Assembly (NCBI RefSeq): GCF_901538355.1
Contig: NZ_LR593887.1
Span: forward strand, 5,866,920-5,930,919
Length of the DNA stretch: 64,000 bases
Direction of reading: 5' to 3'
From: Tuwongella immobilis
Lineage (GTDB): Bacteria; Planctomycetota; Planctomycetia; Gemmatales; Gemmataceae
A program made the position numbers and the translations under genes. Shown here piece by piece: positions 25,389 through 35,686 of the stretch. Each line of letters starts with the position of its first letter. Positions within the stretch are counted from its first letter, which is position 1. Under the pieces are notes generated by a model. It did not search any database. It had not been told where the DNA came from and saw only the letters and a program-made list of their open reading frames with translations.

Positions 25389-28300
25389 ATGTCCCCAACC
25401 GATCCGCCATTTGGCCCGCTTCCGCCTCCCGCAGCCACTCCGGCCGGGAATGCGCCCCAGACTCCGCCGAACACACCCTCTGCAACCGCCGCCACGCCGA
25501 TCATCTCGCCCGTTGGAACACCCAATGGAACCCCTGTTGGCTCATCGACGCAACCCCATGCCAACATTGCCGATGCGCCGGAAATTCCCGGTTACACCAT
25601 CACCGAATTCATCGCGCAAGGCGGCATGGGGCGGGTCTTCGGCGGCATGGATCGCCAGCTCCAGCGCGAGGTCGCCATCAAAACTCTGCGGGCCGGTGCC
25701 AACGCCGATCGCTTTCTGATCGAAGCCAAAATTACCGCTCAATTGCCGCATCCGGGCATTCCGCCGGTGTATGCGATTGGCACACTGCCGGGCAATCTCC
25801 CCTGGCTGGCGATGAAGCGGATTCGCGGGCAAACCCTGGAAAAACTCCTGCGATCCCGCCCCAATCCCAGCAGTGATTTGCCGAAAATGCTGGTCATTTT
25901 CGAGCAAATCGCCCAGGCAGTTGGCTTCGCCCATCGCCACGGAATCATCCACCGCGACATCAAGCCGCTCAATGTGATGGTCGGCGAATTCGGCGAAGTG
26001 CAAGTCATGGATTGGGGCTTGGCCAAATCGCGGGCCGATTCCACCGCCGACACGCCGCCCGAAAGTGCGACTCCGCCGGAAGATCTGTCCCCCGCACCTG
26101 CGGATCTCACCCGTCCCGGTGCGATTCTGGGCACGCCCAGCTATCTGTCTCCCGAACAAGCGGCAGGCCACTCCGTCGATGCACGAACCGATGTCTTCGC
26201 GCTCGGTTCGCTGCTGACGATGATTCTCACTGGCCACCCCGCATATGTCTCGCCGTTTGTGGGCGATATCGTGGCCATGGCACGCGATGCCAATTTGGCC
26301 GATGCCCGAAATCGCTTACTGGCCTGCGGTTGCGATCCGGAATTGGCCAAACTCGCGTTGCAACTGCTGGCCCCGAATCGTGACGATCGGCCCGCCGATG
26401 GTCACATCGTTGCCGAGGCGATCGCCAGTTACCGTGCCCAACTCGATGCCCGACTTCGACTTGCGGAAACGACCGCCGCGGAATCTCGAATCCGCAACGC
26501 CGAGCAAGCCAAACGCCGCCGATTGGCGCAAATCGCGGGTGGCACTCTGGTTGCGGTGTTGCTCATCGGCATCGCAGGCACCAGTTGGGGATTGTGGCAA
26601 GCGAATCTGGCCCGCGCCGCGGAATCCGAACGCGCCAACGCCGAAGCCGCCGCCAAACTCGAAGCCCAAGAGCAACGCCAACAAGCCGAAACGGCTCGAC
26701 TCGCCGCCGAATCGGCCCGACAAACCGAGGCCCAACAGCGTCGATTCGCCGAATCCATCGCCGATTTCGTGCAGAACGATATTCTGGCATTGGCCAGCAG
26801 CGAATCGCAAATCCGCTTTGCCCGACTCGGATCACCGCAATTGTCGCCGAATTTGACCATGCGGGAACTGCTGCAACGGGCGGCCAAGCGTCTGCGCAAT
26901 CGCCAGGATCTCGACCCGGCGACGGAGGCCGAACTCTGCTGGATGATCGGCGTGAATTTTCGGGCATTGGGAGCCTACCCGCAGGCCATCGAATTTTTGC
27001 AGCGCAGCCGCACCATTCGTCGCCACATTCTCGGCCCGGATGATCCGGTCACACTCAACACGGAAAATAGCCTGGCATTTGCGATGCAGCATTCCGGCCA
27101 AGTCGCGGAAGCCATCCAACTGACGCAGCAAATCCTGGAGCGACAACGCAAAACACTCGGCCCCACGCACGAACTCACGCTCACCAGCCAAGACAATCTC
27201 GGGCGAGCGTATATCATCGCGGACAAACTCCCCGAAGCAATCGCCGAGTTGGAATTCGTGCGCGACCAACGGATGAAAACCATCGGTCCCACGCATGAAG
27301 ATACGCTGACGACGTTGGCCAATCTCGGGGTGGCATTTCAGAAGCAACGTCGATTCGCCGACGCCGCCCAATTGTTCAAAGAAGTGCGCGAAGTCCGCCT
27401 GAAGACACTCGGTACCGAGCATCCGGATACGCTGACTGTGACCGGAAATCTCGCCGCCAACTATTTTGAAAGCGGGAACCTGCAGGAGGCCATTCCACAC
27501 TTCCAAACCGTGCATCGGGCATCGGATGCTCGCCTGGGACCGGATGATCCGGCGAGTTACACGGCGATTCACAATCTGACAGCGGCGTACCTTTCCGCGA
27601 ATCGGCTGGACGATGCGATGCCGCTGTTGGAGCAATTGCCCGGCCGCGCGGAACGGATTTTCGGCCCGCTGCATGCGGATACGCTGGAGGCACTGCGGAA
27701 TCTGGCCGCCGCATATCAGAAACGCAAACAGCCCCGCCAATGGATCGCCACGCTGGAAATTCTGCTCCCGCGCGTGCGCCAAACGACGGGAAACGATTCG
27801 CTCGAATCGTTGGTGCTGCTGAATCGCTTGGCCGGTGCGTATCTGATGGTCCAACAATACGAACAGGCCGTGCCATTATTCGAGAGCATTCACCCACTCG
27901 TCCGCAAACGCTTTGGCCCGAATCATGAGAATACCATCGACACGCTGGGCAATTTGGGCCAAGCCTACCTCCGCGCCAAACAGCCGGAGAAAGGCTTGCT
28001 CGCCATCCGCGAATTCATCGCCGGCCAACGCGAATTGCTTGCCAAACAACCCGCCGCACTGGGGCAAGTGCTGGTGGATACCTCCCGAATGCTGTTGGAA
28101 ACCGGCCAACCCGCCGCCGCCGAACCATGGCTGCGCGAATCGCTCGGCATTCTCGAAAAAGCAACCCCCAAACAATGGACCAATTCCGGCGTCACCATCA
28201 TGCTCGGCACCTCGCTGTTGATGCAGAAGAAACTCGCCGATGCGGAGCCGCTGTTGCTCTCGGGGTACGAAGGCTTGTTGGCCGCCCGCAATGCCCCCTC

Positions 28301-28466
28301 CCCGCCATCCGCGGAATTGTTCCGGGAGACGATCGACCGAATCATCGTGCTGTACACCCTGCAAAAGCAGCCCGACAAGGTCGCTCACTGGAAATCCCAA
28401 CGGGAGCAATGGCAGCCACCCACGAATCCCGACGGGAAACCGGCCCCGAACGTGGACAAACCGTAG
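25389..28466 (+). CDS. Membrane Ser/Thr protein kinase with TPR repeats
   Basis: 1025 aa from ATG 25389 (GGGAG upstream). A Pro/Thr-rich N-terminus of about 60 residues is followed by a Hanks-type kinase domain: AQGGMGRVFGG, VAIK lysine, HRDIKPLNVMV catalytic loop, then MDWGLAK, where DWG replaces DFG (frequent in planctomycete kinases), and GTPSYLSPEQA. A single membrane helix (LVAVLLIGIAGTSWGLW) lies near 390, then a short coiled coil, then about twelve TPR units of 42 residues of kinesin-light-chain type (LGPTHELTLTSQDNLGRAYI). The kinase faces the cytoplasm, the TPR part probably the other side. Targets unknown. Confidence 0.94.
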   Translation: MSPTDPPFGPLPPPAATPAGNAPQTPPNTPSATAATPIISPVGTPNGTPVGSSTQPHANIADAPEIPGYTITEFIAQGGMGRVFGGMDRQLQREVAIKTLRAGANADRFLIEAKITAQLPHPGIPPVYAIGTLPGNLPWLAMKRIRGQTLEKLLRSRPNPSSDLPKMLVIFEQIAQAVGFAHRHGIIHRDIKPLNVMVGEFGEVQVMDWGLAKSRADSTADTPPESATPPEDLSPAPADLTRPGAILGTPSYLSPEQAAGHSVDARTDVFALGSLLTMILTGHPAYVSPFVGDIVAMARDANLADARNRLLACGCDPELAKLALQLLAPNRDDRPADGHIVAEAIASYRAQLDARLRLAETTAAESRIRNAEQAKRRRLAQIAGGTLVAVLLIGIAGTSWGLWQANLARAAESERANAEAAAKLEAQEQRQQAETARLAAESARQTEAQQRRFAESIADFVQNDILALASSESQIRFARLGSPQLSPNLTMRELLQRAAKRLRNRQDLDPATEAELCWMIGVNFRALGAYPQAIEFLQRSRTIRRHILGPDDPVTLNTENSLAFAMQHSGQVAEAIQLTQQILERQRKTLGPTHELTLTSQDNLGRAYIIADKLPEAIAELEFVRDQRMKTIGPTHEDTLTTLANLGVAFQKQRRFADAAQLFKEVREVRLKTLGTEHPDTLTVTGNLAANYFESGNLQEAIPHFQTVHRASDARLGPDDPASYTAIHNLTAAYLSANRLDDAMPLLEQLPGRAERIFGPLHADTLEALRNLAAAYQKRKQPRQWIATLEILLPRVRQTTGNDSLESLVLLNRLAGAYLMVQQYEQAVPLFESIHPLVRKRFGPNHENTIDTLGNLGQAYLRAKQPEKGLLAIREFIAGQRELLAKQPAALGQVLVDTSRMLLETGQPAAAEPWLRESLGILEKATPKQWTNSGVTIMLGTSLLMQKKLADAEPLLLSGYEGLLAARNAPSPPSAELFRETIDRIIVLYTLQKQPDKVAHWKSQREQWQPPTNPDGKPAPNVDKP

Positions 28467-28636
28467 CGAGAGGTTCCGCCCGCGATTGCCGCACAATCCG
28501 ACTGGCGGAATTCTCAGAAAGCCAAAGAATTGTCATCGCTCGATGCATGAGACAATGGTATGCTCGCGGTAGGTACCCATTCCGTGGGGAATGCGTGCAA
28601 CCTACCGCATCTTCATTCCTTGCCGGAGGCTCCCCC

Positions 28637-30013
28637 ATGCGTCAACTGGGCGGATGCGCCGATGCTCGCCGATCGCTCACCACCGATCGACGCTCGTTTG
28701 TCAAAGCCGGTCTCCTCGGCTCCACCGGACTCGGGCTGGCGGATCTGCTCCGCTCCCAAGCCCACGCCAACGCCAACTCCCCCGCGTCTCGGAATCGCTC
28801 GGTCATCATTTTGTGGATGCGCGGCGGTCCCAGTCACATCGATATGTGGGATCCCAAGCCCAACGCGCCGGTGGAAGTCCGCGGCGAATTCGGCACCATC
28901 TCCACGCCAATTCCCGGAATCCAACTCACCGACATGCTGCCGAAATCGGCGAAAATCATGCACCGCTGGTCGATTATTCGATCGCTGCATCATCACGATG
29001 CCGGACATTCGGCGGGCGATCAGATTTGCTTCACCGGGTACGATGCTGGTCCGATGCCGGATGTGAACATTTACCCCAGCGTTGGCTCGATCGTCTCGAA
29101 GCAGTTGGGCCACCTCACGCCTCACCTGCCGGCGTATGTCATGATTCCCCGCCAAGTGCCGGGCACCGGATCGGCGTATCTGGGGATCGCCCACAAGCCG
29201 TTTGAGACGCAGGCCGATCCCGCTCGCCCCGGCAAATTCCGTGTGCCGAACTTCGATCTCCCGCAAGGGGTTACGGTCGAACGCGTCGGCGACCGAAAGG
29301 GACTGCTGCAAAGTTTCGACAGCATCCGCCGCGATGTCGATCGCACGGGATCGCTGACCGCCGCCGATCGATTCCAACAGCAAGCGTGGGACATTCTCAC
29401 CTCGTCCGCCGCCCGCGACGCCTTCGATTTGGACCGCGAAGCGCCCGCCGTCCGCGAACGCTACGGCTTCCTGCCGGAGTTCGATCCCAAAGCCTCCAAC
29501 CGCTGCGGCTGCCCCGCCTGGAGCCAACGGATTCTCTTGGCCCGTCGATTGGTCGAAGCCGGTGTGCGACTCGTGACCGTCGATCTGCGCTGGTGGGATA
29601 CCCACGTCAAAGGCTTTGAATCGCTGAAACAAGGATTCTTGCCCCGCTGGGATCAAGCGTATTCCGCGCTGCTGGAAGACCTTGCGGCACGCGGGCTGTT
29701 GGAATCGACGATGGTTCTGGCCTGGGGCGAATTCGGCCGCACACCGCGCATCAACAACGATGCCGGCCGCGATCACTACCCGAACGTCTTCAGCGCGGCC
29801 ATTGCCGGCGGCGGCGTCCAAGGCGGTCGCGTCATCGGCGAATCCGACGAAAAGGGGGCGTTCCCCAAAACCAACCCCAAGACGCCGCAAGATGTGCTCA
29901 AAACCGTGTACGATTTTCTTGGTGTCCAAACCGATGTCAACTATCTGACCAACACCGGCCGCCCCGTCCCCGTCTTGCCGCACGGCTCGCCCATCCGAGA
30001 ACTCTTCGCCTAA
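28637..30013 (+). CDS. DUF1501 Tat-exported protein
   Basis: 458 aa from ATG 28637 with GGAGG upstream. The N-terminus has DRRSFVKAGLLGSTGLGLAD, a twin-arginine signal. Further features are ILWMRGGPSHIDMWDPKPNA, VVTVDLRWWDTH-like VTVDLRWWDTHVKG, and WGEFGRTPRINNDAGRDHYP. Compared with the gene at 22072 there is no DUF1549 partner; its neighbours are a kinase upstream and a third DUF1501 gene downstream, both on the same strand. Confidence 0.93.
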   Translation: MRQLGGCADARRSLTTDRRSFVKAGLLGSTGLGLADLLRSQAHANANSPASRNRSVIILWMRGGPSHIDMWDPKPNAPVEVRGEFGTISTPIPGIQLTDMLPKSAKIMHRWSIIRSLHHHDAGHSAGDQICFTGYDAGPMPDVNIYPSVGSIVSKQLGHLTPHLPAYVMIPRQVPGTGSAYLGIAHKPFETQADPARPGKFRVPNFDLPQGVTVERVGDRKGLLQSFDSIRRDVDRTGSLTAADRFQQQAWDILTSSAARDAFDLDREAPAVRERYGFLPEFDPKASNRCGCPAWSQRILLARRLVEAGVRLVTVDLRWWDTHVKGFESLKQGFLPRWDQAYSALLEDLAARGLLESTMVLAWGEFGRTPRINNDAGRDHYPNVFSAAIAGGGVQGGRVIGESDEKGAFPKTNPKTPQDVLKTVYDFLGVQTDVNYLTNTGRPVPVLPHGSPIRELFA

Positions 30014-30199
30014 GTCGTTGCCAGCAAACCGATTCGGATTCGTCCCCGTGCCAGACCAACCACCTCGGCACCGGGACCATTCCGAATCGGCGACCAATCG
30101 ATTCTTCGAGAATTGCTCATTTCGGAATGGAAATCGCACGGAAGACGATGGTACATTACCAAGACTGTTTCGCCTAACGGAATGATTCGAGGGGCCACC

Positions 30200-31567
30200 A
30201 TGAATTCGCTCGGCTCGACTCGGCGGGGCTTTTTGCAAATTGGCGTGCTCGGTTTGGGTGGGCTGACGCTTGGTGGCGTGATGCGAGCGCGGGCGAACGA
30301 GCAATTGCGCCGCTCCAGCGCGACGCGGCCGACGTCCGTCATCTTACTCTGGTTGGAAGGTGGGCCCAGCCAGTTGGAAACCTACGACCTGAAGCCGAAC
30401 GCCCCCGCCGAGATTCGCGGCGAATTTCGGCCCATTCGCACGACCGTCCCTGGAATGGACATTTGCGAACTGATGCCTCGGCAAGCTCGCATTGCCAAGC
30501 GATTCTCCCTGATTCGATCGATTAGCCACCGCATTGTCGATCATCCGGGAGCAGCGGCGCGGTTTCTCAGCGGCTATGTGCCCGCCAATATCAGCGACCC
30601 GATTTCGAAATATCCGACGATCGAAGCGGTCACTGCCAAGATGCGGGCGGGAGCGCATCCGACGATGCCAGCGCATGTCTCGAATCTGGCGCGACTCAAA
30701 GGCGGTGGCAGTGCGTACTTAGGGCGTGCCGTCGATCCATTTGTGGTGGACCGCGATCCGAGTTTGCCGCAATTTCGAGTCGATGCATTGGACCTGGACG
30801 ACTCACTGGCCAATCGCCTGGACGATCGCAAGACATTACTGCAATCGTTGGATTCCTGGCAACGCGGGGCCGAACAGCATCCCGCATTCACGGCCCAAGA
30901 TTCCTTCCAACATCGAGCATTCCAGTTACTCACCGGGTCGGCCACGCGCACGGCCTTCGATTTGAATCAGGAATCGCCGCGAGTGCGCGATGCCTACGGG
31001 CGACACGAATGGGGACAACGCACGTTGTTGGCCCGGCGGTTGGTCGAAGCTGGGTGCAGCTTTGTGACCGTGCAGTTGACCGGGAAGCAATCGTCGGCGT
31101 TCATCACCTGGGACGATCACGGCGATGTCGGGCATATCTTCCGCAACATGAAGCAGCGGCTGCCGTTATTGGATCAGAGTGTCGCGGCGCTGATCGAAGA
31201 TTTGCACGCACGCGGGTTGGAGCGTGAGGTCTTGGTGGTGGTGGCCGGGGAGTTCGGGCGAACTCCGGTGGTGAATATGGGGCGAGCGGCGAAACCGGTG
31301 CATCCGGGGCGGGATCACTGGCCGCATGCCATGTCGGTGCTGGTGGCCGGTGGGGGTTGGCAGATGGGCCAGGTGGTTGGCTCGACGGATTCGCGCGGGG
31401 CAGAGCCACATTCTCGACCGCTGGAACCGAACGATTTGCTGGCGAGTGTGTATCATTTCCTGGGGATTGATTCCGCTGCGGTGTTGCACGATGCCCAGGG
31501 GCGGCCGATTCCGATTCTGCCGTCTGGCTCTCCAATCCCAGAGTTAGTCGGAACATCACCATCTTGA
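30200..31567 (+). CDS. DUF1501 Tat-exported protein
   Basis: 455 aa from ATG 30200 (GAGGGG upstream). Signal with TRRGFLQIGVLGLGGLTLGG. Conserved LWLEGGPSQLETYDLKPNAP, ITWDDHGDVGHIF, and VAGEFGRTPVVNMGRAAKPV followed by HPGRDHWP. It follows the previous DUF1501 gene by 186 bp and precedes archease by 6 bp, so it may share transcription with the RNA-repair genes although the functions have no obvious link. Confidence 0.92.
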   Translation: MNSLGSTRRGFLQIGVLGLGGLTLGGVMRARANEQLRRSSATRPTSVILLWLEGGPSQLETYDLKPNAPAEIRGEFRPIRTTVPGMDICELMPRQARIAKRFSLIRSISHRIVDHPGAAARFLSGYVPANISDPISKYPTIEAVTAKMRAGAHPTMPAHVSNLARLKGGGSAYLGRAVDPFVVDRDPSLPQFRVDALDLDDSLANRLDDRKTLLQSLDSWQRGAEQHPAFTAQDSFQHRAFQLLTGSATRTAFDLNQESPRVRDAYGRHEWGQRTLLARRLVEAGCSFVTVQLTGKQSSAFITWDDHGDVGHIFRNMKQRLPLLDQSVAALIEDLHARGLEREVLVVVAGEFGRTPVVNMGRAAKPVHPGRDHWPHAMSVLVAGGGWQMGQVVGSTDSRGAEPHSRPLEPNDLLASVYHFLGIDSAAVLHDAQGRPIPILPSGSPIPELVGTSPS

Positions 31568-31573
31568 GCAGGT

Positions 31574-31987
31574 ATGTACGAATTATTTGAACACACGGCC
31601 GACCTGGGGTTGCGCATCATCGCCCCGGATTTAGCGACGCTGTTTTCCGAAGCGGCAGTCTGTCTGTTTAGCGCCGTGGTGGAAGATTTGACGACCATCC
31701 GCGAATCTCAATCGTGGGAATTGCAGATTCCGCGTGACGGCGGGCTGGATGATCTGCTATTTGACTGGCTGCGAGCGCTGTTGTCGCATGCCGATGTGCA
31801 TCGGGTGCTGTTGGGGCGCTTCGATGTGCAAGTGACCGACGCAGGCATGCACGCTCGCATTTTCGGTGAACCAATCGATCGAGACCGACATCCCTTGAGT
31901 CACGAGGTGAAGGCAATCACCTATCATGGGTTGACCATTGAGCCTCGAGACGGTGGCTGGTTTGCCGAAATCATCGTCGATATTTAA
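31574..31987 (+). CDS. Archease
   Basis: 137 aa, the normal size. Begins MYELFEHTADLGLRIIAPDL, the family's EHTADxG metal-site motif, and ends with LTIEPRDGGWFAEIIVDI, again typical (conserved acidic residue near the C-terminus). Archease activates the RNA ligase RtcB by promoting its guanylylation and turnover. It is placed directly upstream of rtcB, 29 bp apart. Confidence 0.95.
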   Translation: MYELFEHTADLGLRIIAPDLATLFSEAAVCLFSAVVEDLTTIRESQSWELQIPRDGGLDDLLFDWLRALLSHADVHRVLLGRFDVQVTDAGMHARIFGEPIDRDRHPLSHEVKAITYHGLTIEPRDGGWFAEIIVDI

Positions 31988-32016
31988 GTGCGTATCACAG
32001 GAAGTAATCGCCAGTC

Positions 32017-33480
32017 ATGGCCAAAGAAAGCTACAACGGACCGCTGGAACAGGTGGATGCCAACTGCTGGCGGATTCCTCGCAGTTATAAACCCGAAATG
32101 CGCGTCGATGGGCTAATCTTTGCCAACGAGCGCCTGCTCGATGCGATCAAGAAAGATCAAGCGCCGGATCAGGTGGCGAATGTGGCTACCTTGCCGGGCA
32201 TTCAAATGGCCAGCCTGGCCATGCCGGATATCCACTGGGGCTACGGCTTTTGCATCGGCGGTGTCTGTGCCACCGATCCGCTCGAAGGCGGCGTGATTTC
32301 GCCCGGCGGAGTGGGGTACGACATCAATTGCGGCGTGCGATTGGTCAAAACCAATCTGTTCTTCCACGAAATTCAAGGCTCGCTGGAAGAACTCATCAAA
32401 ACGCTGTTTGAGAACGTCCCCGCCGGTGTCGGACGCAGCGGCAAGTACAAATTTTCGCCCAAAGAAATGAGACCGCTGTTGGCCGAGGGACCGTCGTTTG
32501 TCATGGAACGCGGCATGGGCGTGCTGCGCGATTTGGACCACACCGAAGCCAACGGCCGAATCGATGACGCCGATCCCGACGAAGTCAGCCCGCGCGCCAT
32601 CGAACGCGGCGCGGAACAGTGCGGCACACTCGGCTCGGGCAACCACTTTATGGAAGTCCAAGTCGTCGATCAAATTTTTGACGAAACCGTCGCCACGGCC
32701 TTCGGATTGGAACCGGGGCAAATCTGCGTGATGATCCACTCCGGGTCGCGCGGGTTGGGCTATCAGGTCTGCGATGATGCCTTGGTGCAGTTCCGCAAGG
32801 TGCCGGAAAAATACGGTATCGTCTTGCCGGATAAGCAGTTAGCGTGCGCTCCAGCCGACAGTCCCGAAGGCCGCAAGTACATCGGCGCCATGCGGGCGGC
32901 GGCCAATTACGGATTCTGCAATCGGCAATTGCTGATGACGCAGGCCCGCGAGGTATTCAGCCACGTATTCGGGCGATCATGGGAAGATCTGGGCATGGAA
33001 ATGCTCTACGATGTCGCCCACAATATCGCCAAACTGGAAACGCATACCGTGGATGGTGTCACCAAAAAAGTATGGGTCCACCGCAAAGGGGCCACCCGCG
33101 CCTTCCCAGCGGGACACCCTGAAGTGCCCGAAGCCTACCGCGCGGTGGGTCAACCGGTGATCATTCCCGGCGATATGGGCCGCGCCAGCTGGGTTCTCGT
33201 CGGATCAGAAGAGAGCATGCGCAAGAGTTTCGGCACCACCTGCCACGGCGCGGGCCGCGCAATGAGCCGCACCGCCGCGATGAAACTCAACAGCGGGGAC
33301 GCTGTCCAGCGTCAACTGCGCTCGCAAGGGGTAATCGCCATGGGCCAAAGCCGCCGCGGCCTAGCCGAGGAACAACCCAAGGCGTACAAAAACGTGGATC
33401 ACGTCGTGGAGGTCGTGCACGATGCTGGGCTTTCGCGCAAGGTCGCGCGAATGCGTCCCATCGGCGTGATCAAGGGATAA
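32017..33480 (+). CDS. rtcB: RNA-splicing/repair ligase RtcB
   Basis: 487 aa. Metal-binding and guanylylation motifs are visible: DIHWGYGFCIGG, GGVGYDINCGVR (the Asn/Cys/Asp cluster), LGSGNHFMEVQ, HSGSRGLGYQ, GDMGRASWVLVG and HGAGRAMSR, the last containing the His-Gly-Ala-Gly-Arg near the guanylylated histidine. RtcB joins RNA with 2',3'-cyclic phosphate (or 3'-phosphate) and 5'-OH ends using GTP and Mn2+. With archease it forms an RNA repair operon. AGGAAG lies before the ATG at slightly long spacing. Confidence 0.97.
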   Translation: MAKESYNGPLEQVDANCWRIPRSYKPEMRVDGLIFANERLLDAIKKDQAPDQVANVATLPGIQMASLAMPDIHWGYGFCIGGVCATDPLEGGVISPGGVGYDINCGVRLVKTNLFFHEIQGSLEELIKTLFENVPAGVGRSGKYKFSPKEMRPLLAEGPSFVMERGMGVLRDLDHTEANGRIDDADPDEVSPRAIERGAEQCGTLGSGNHFMEVQVVDQIFDETVATAFGLEPGQICVMIHSGSRGLGYQVCDDALVQFRKVPEKYGIVLPDKQLACAPADSPEGRKYIGAMRAAANYGFCNRQLLMTQAREVFSHVFGRSWEDLGMEMLYDVAHNIAKLETHTVDGVTKKVWVHRKGATRAFPAGHPEVPEAYRAVGQPVIIPGDMGRASWVLVGSEESMRKSFGTTCHGAGRAMSRTAAMKLNSGDAVQRQLRSQGVIAMGQSRRGLAEEQPKAYKNVDHVVEVVHDAGLSRKVARMRPIGVIKG

Positions 33481-33489
33481 CCCGCTCCG

Positions 33490-34935
33490 ATGGCTGATTC
33501 GATCTCCGAGGCTCCTGCCACCGCGCCGGAGCCGCTCAATCGTTCGCATTCGAGCACCCGCCGCATTTGGCAACTTGCCACGCCGGTGCTCATTCAACAA
33601 GCGCTCATCATCTGCGTCGGTCTGTTCGATCAGTTTCTCGCGGGCAACTATCCGCCCGCAGATCCGTCGCAGCACAAAGATTTTCAAGCCGCCCAAACCA
33701 CGGCCAACTATCTCGGTTGGTACATTTCCAACGCGATGGTGCTGGTGACGGTCGGTGCCACGGCGATGGTCTCGCGCATGATCGGTGCGGGGGATCGGGC
33801 CATGGCGAATCGCGTCATGCATCAATCGATTCTTCTGGCAATCGCATTCGGGCTATTATTCTCCACCTTCGGACTATTCAGCATCCGATCGGTTGTCGAA
33901 CTGCTGGGGCACGATGGTGTTTCAGCGGCAATGGCAGTCGCATTCTTGCAGCAATTGCTCGTGCTGATGACGTTCCAAACCATTGAGCAGGCAGGGATTG
34001 CGTCGCTGATTGGTGCAGGCGACACGCGCACCGGCTTTTATGTGCTGGGCGGTGTGGCGATTCTGAATGTGCCGATGGCATACACGCTGTTTCGCGGCAT
34101 CGGCGATTGGCCGGGGATGGGACTGCCCGGAATCGCCCTGGGCACCGCGCTGGCGCACACCATGGGGGCGATTGCGATTCTGACGATTCTCGCTCGGGGT
34201 CGTGCCGGGCTGAAGCTGCAATTGTCGCTCTTTCGTCCATCGTTGGACTTGGTGCGACGATTGTTGCGCATCAGCATTCCCGCCAGTGTTGATACGCTGT
34301 CGATGGGCGCATGCCAACTGTGGTTCCTGAGTTTGGTCATCGCCATGGGATCAACCCAGGAAACCGCCCACGGCATCGCCATTCGCTGGGAATCGCTGGG
34401 GTATCTGTCCGGAATGGCATTCGCCACTGCCGCCAGCACGCTCGTGGGGCAGAATCTCGGGGCCAAACGCTTTGAAGACGCCAAACGACTCGGCTGGACC
34501 TGCTTCGCCTGGGGTTGCGGCATCATGTGTCTCATGGGGAGTATCTTCTTTACGCTGGCCCCGAATATGTTCCGACTAATCGCCCCCAACGAAAATCAAA
34601 CTGATGTCATTGAAGCGGGCGTGCCAATCCTCCGACTCGTCGCCTTCGCCATGCCTGCGCTATCATGCGTGATTATCTTCACCGGCGCACTGCGTGGCGC
34701 AGGAGATACGCGCTGGCCGCTGCTGTTCACCTGGATTGGCTTTCTGGTGATTCGGCTACCGTTGGCGTACTTCCTCACCCGCGATGAATTGAATTTGGGA
34801 CCACTGGGGAGCATCTCCGGATACAACTGCGGCCTGTTTGGTGCCTGGATTGCCATGTTCATCGACTTATGGCTTCGCGGCCTGTTCTTTCTGCTGCGAT
34901 TCGCGGGCGGACGCTGGCGATTCACCCGCGTGTGA
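33490..34935 (+). CDS. MATE-family efflux transporter
   Basis: 481 aa with about twelve membrane helices in two similar halves. The first half includes IWQLATPVLIQQALIICVGL and the second LVRRLLRISIPASVDTLSMG, the paired helix-1/helix-7 pattern of MATE exporters. These use H+ or Na+ gradients to expel organic cations or drugs. It starts 9 bp after the rtcB stop, so is probably co-transcribed. Substrate not predictable. Confidence 0.92.
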   Translation: MADSISEAPATAPEPLNRSHSSTRRIWQLATPVLIQQALIICVGLFDQFLAGNYPPADPSQHKDFQAAQTTANYLGWYISNAMVLVTVGATAMVSRMIGAGDRAMANRVMHQSILLAIAFGLLFSTFGLFSIRSVVELLGHDGVSAAMAVAFLQQLLVLMTFQTIEQAGIASLIGAGDTRTGFYVLGGVAILNVPMAYTLFRGIGDWPGMGLPGIALGTALAHTMGAIAILTILARGRAGLKLQLSLFRPSLDLVRRLLRISIPASVDTLSMGACQLWFLSLVIAMGSTQETAHGIAIRWESLGYLSGMAFATAASTLVGQNLGAKRFEDAKRLGWTCFAWGCGIMCLMGSIFFTLAPNMFRLIAPNENQTDVIEAGVPILRLVAFAMPALSCVIIFTGALRGAGDTRWPLLFTWIGFLVIRLPLAYFLTRDELNLGPLGSISGYNCGLFGAWIAMFIDLWLRGLFFLLRFAGGRWRFTRV

Positions 34936-35097
34936 GCATCGCCCTTCCCCCGGCTAGCGGGCGAGCTTGCTGGCATCTTCGGAAACCGCGGCCCAACTCC
35001 ACGCGGTTTCTGCCAGATGCCCCCTTTCCCAAATCCCGCGAAACCGGATAGGATGAATCCGCCCGATCTCTGCGACACTGTTTTAAGGGTCACGCCC

Positions 35098-35544
35098 ATG
35101 TTGATCGATCTCTATGGCCTCACGTTTGACACCCCTAGCGTGACTTTTTTTCTCTGGTCCCCGTGGCGCTCCTCGTCGTTGGAGCACAAGTTATTTGAAG
35201 CGATGGAGCGTGTGCCCGGTGTGACCGTGCAGCGCACCCCGGAAGAATGGCGCGCCACCCTGGATAAGCCGCAGACTTGGAAAGCGGCCATTACCAAAGT
35301 GGAAGGCATTATGAAAGGCTGGCAAGAAGATGCCAGCGATGCCGGGAGCGAACGCCGAGCGTGGCGATGGATGTTGGAATCCGACACCGATTCCGCGGGC
35401 TATTCCGAGAACGGCGAATCGGCGAGCATGTGGGGATTCCTCCGCATTCTGCTGGATAGCGGCCGCCCCGGTGAAGAAGACAAAGGCGAATTGGTCGATC
35501 TGAACGGCTTCGGCTTGTGCATCCACGGCAACCAACGCGGATAA
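35098..35544 (+). CDS. Conserved-looking hypothetical protein, 148 aa
   Basis: I take ATG 35098 (MLIDLYGLTFDTPSVTFFLW) with AAGGG eight bases upstream rather than earlier frames. The protein is soluble, acidic and tryptophan-rich, with no signal peptide or motif I recognise. It reads as a small single-domain cytoplasmic protein. It lies 162 bp after the MATE gene and ends facing bipA, with two strong stem-loops between. Confidence 0.72.
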   Translation: MLIDLYGLTFDTPSVTFFLWSPWRSSSLEHKLFEAMERVPGVTVQRTPEEWRATLDKPQTWKAAITKVEGIMKGWQEDASDAGSERRAWRWMLESDTDSAGYSENGESASMWGFLRILLDSGRPGEEDKGELVDLNGFGLCIHGNQRG

Positions 35545-35566
35545 TCATCGGCTCGGGAATGGAACA

Positions 35567-35671
35567 ACCGGCAGTTCCAGCCAACAAAATGAATCGTGCC
35601 GAAACTGCCGGTCGCATTCGCATCCAGATTCGCCCACTCCAAGTCACCCCGTTTGACCGAGGGACTTGGAG
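35567..35671. terminator. Pair of perfect stem-loops between convergent genes
   Basis: ACCGGCAGTT (35567-35576) pairs with AACTGCCGGT (35603-35612), and CTCCAAGTC (35637-35645) pairs with GACTTGGAG (35663-35671). They fill the 142-bp gap between the convergent hypothetical gene and bipA, one hairpin per direction. No T-run follows, so they may also act as 3'-end stabilisers. Confidence 0.55.
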
Positions 35672-35686
35672 GGCGAGATTGATCGA

